DNA from: Adiantum capillus-veneris
Taxonomy: Eukaryota; Streptophyta; Polypodiopsida; Polypodiales; Pteridaceae
Assembly (NCBI GenBank): GCA_014529385.2
Contig: CM043964.1
Location: 3,331,497 to 3,395,496, forward strand
Direction of reading: 5' to 3'
DNA length: 64,000 nucleotides
Part shown: in pieces, positions 31,690-64,000 of the stretch
How the letters are laid out: every line of letters begins with the position of its first letter
Numbering within the stretch: the first letter of the stretch is position 1
Notes under the pieces: model-generated
Told to the model about the DNA's origin: nothing
Databases searched by the model: none
The model's input: only the letters and a program-made list of their open reading frames with translations
Position numbers and translations under genes: made by a program

Positions 31690-32150
31690 TTTTGGTGTTG
31701 TGCGGGAAGTAATACGAAGCTTGCTGTGCAAAAGATCCACGTTACACGTTACCGACAGGGGACGGTCAGTCGCGTTGTTGCTACTTCTCTGCTCGCTGCT
31801 TCATCGCTACAGTTTCTGCTACGAGTGCAGTCTTCTGCAGACTCCCACAATACTCTCCCTCACGGCGCCGTTGTTGCTACTCATTTTAAAGATTCCCCGG
31901 ATCCTGCAATCGTGAGACCTCATCTTGTTTAATTTAATTGGTAAGCTTAATGCCCGTTGATCAGCAACACCACAAATCCACGCCTTTGATGGTATAAATA
32001 TCTTGATCCCTGGCGACAGATTGAGGCAATTGTTCATTCAAGCCACTTTCTGTTGATAGATCATTGCCGCCAAACAACGAGTAGTCATCTGAACCCGAGC
32101 TTTTTACTTGCTAGAGAAGTGAGAGTTGGCACAACAAGGAGCAAAGTGCC
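31690..32150 (+). promoter_or_regulatory. probable PEX19 promoter and 5' leader
   Basis: 461 bp directly before the PEX19 ATG, without element sequence and richer in G+C around 31740-31900 (CGTTACC, GGCGCCG). No clear TATA box at a sensible distance; the leader could contain an unseen intron. The assignment is by position only. Confidence 0.35.
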
Positions 32151-61463
<29,313 letters not shown>

Positions 61464-61865
61464 GCGGAGACACAAGCCCTCTTTGTTTCAATTTTCTTTG
61501 ATTCAGTTTTCTCATACATAAATCTGAAGGTTTAAGAGTGAGCAGATGCTTTGACCCTGGAAAACGCTCAAGACAAATGTTTTGCATATGAAGAAAGTAA
61601 TTTCATGCATGTTGGAAATGATGTGTAGTGCAACTCTTATTGGTCTTAAATTTTTCCGGCGTTGATTTTGGATTCTTGATAGGAAGCTTTGATGCAAAAT
61701 ATTTCCCTGATGCTCATAGCAGACTTGCACTCTCATTATGTCCAAGGAGCATGACATGTGATGTAAGTTGCATGTCATAATGCTAGATATGATGCGTTTT
61801 GTATGTGTATGTGCATAAATGATGTAGGTGGATGAAAGTATGAGAAGTAGAGCAAAAAACTAATG
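61464..61865 (+). other. PEX19 3' UTR and downstream flank
   Basis: Non-coding. No canonical AATAAA seen; the polyadenylation site is not identifiable by eye. Confidence 0.4.
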
Positions 61866-63359
<1,494 letters not shown>

Positions 63360-63999
63360 ATGTCTGTCACATTCTTTTGTTGAGATGATGCCACTTGAAG
63401 ATACCAAATCTCGATCCCCTAAAGAATAGCGTACTTTAGAATCTTTGTTGCATACATTTGTTGAGAGACCAAAATGCCATTTGAAATTACCAAACCACAT
63501 TCCCTAAATAATAGTGTAGTATTCATAAGCATGTCATCTCAAACTCAAAGTTTAAACTATTTCAAGTTTGATTGATACATTATGTTGGAATGTTCATAAG
63601 CTTATAATCATTATAAAAATGCTCTCAGGATTTTTGTTGCATACTTTTGTTCAGAGATGAAGATGCCATTTGAAGTTCCCAAACCTCCATCCCTAAAGAA
63701 TAGTTTAGTAGTCATAAGCATGCCATCTTAAACTCGGAGCTTAACCTATTTCAAGTTTGATCAGTTGATTTTGCATGATCACATGTAAGGATCAAGTCAT
63801 TCACCGATATACGCGATAACAATGACATGCATTTCAATTTTTTCATTAGAAATAAATTTGCATTAGATGCACTCCTTTCAAAGCCAAAATGCTTGAAAAA
63901 TGATACCATGCTCTTGGTTGTGTGCTTGAAAATTTTCATCAGATGCACTCCTTTTAAAGCCAAGGTGCTTGAAAATGATTTGGTTGTGTGCTTGAATCC
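63360..63999 (-). pseudogene. degenerate copia reverse transcriptase with repeated segments
   Basis: On the - strand: FFKHFGFERSASNANLF then VNDLILTC, where copia RT has the YVDDLILTG catalytic box (here changed and non-catalytic), then FKMACL and YSLGMEVW, the block after the catalytic box. The latter block occurs three times, at about 63765-63628, 63570-63448 and 63430-63362, and the FGF block is also duplicated (63990-63940 and 63925-63865). Stops are frequent. It is an old, internally duplicated copia fragment that runs off the window edge. Confidence 0.7.
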
Positions 64000-64000
64000 A

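Overview
This is a repeat-dense stretch of nuclear DNA from a large plant genome. The evidence is Ty1/copia and Ty3/gypsy LTR elements primed by initiator tRNA-Met, a plant L1-type LINE, a hAT transposase relic, many long (GA)n arrays, and one spliced single-copy plant gene. A fern (or another large-genome vascular plant) fits best because of the giant intron and the element mix, but that is inference.

The single-copy gene is PEX19, the peroxisomal membrane-protein import receptor, on the + strand. Its five exons lie at 32151-32187, 32285-32336, 32405-32699, 60993-61312 and 61397-61463. They give 256 codons ending in a CaaX box (C-S-M-M). Intron 3 is about 28.3 kb long. It holds a complete but decayed LINE, a gypsy 3' end, a hAT relic, a family of short GC-core palindromes, an open intronless copy of ribosomal protein eL33 (RPL35A), a fragment of eL19 (RPL19), and a complete 6.55-kb gypsy chromovirus.

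Layout: 1-2207, 3' half of an internally deleted copia element with its LTR. 2811-3346, a tropinone-reductase-like SDR pseudogene. 4660-5380, GC-core palindromes. 6911-12089, an intact copia element (copia-1) with near-identical LTRs and an open 1428-codon polyprotein. 12340-15798, the 3' half of a Tat-type gypsy (C) that carries a retropepsin-like domain after the integrase. 15799-30321, an old gypsy chromovirus (A) on the - strand. A is interrupted by a 2.0-kb non-autonomous LTR element (D, 16724-18746) and by a second copia copy (copia-2, 21102-26275), a sister of copia-1 broken by six TAG codons. 30322-32150, unassigned sequence leading into PEX19. 32151-61463, PEX19 with its repeat-filled intron. 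61464-64000, PEX19 3' flank, an (AT)n array and a rearranged copia RT relic.

Apart from PEX19 and possibly the eL33 copy, nothing here looks like a working host gene. The most striking points are the 28-kb PEX19 intron with a (GA)25 array where the polypyrimidine tract should be, the eL33 retrocopy nested inside it in sense, the palindrome family with a shared GCCGGCG core, the post-integrase protease-like domain of gypsy C, and the strong TAG bias among nonsense codons in the decayed elements.
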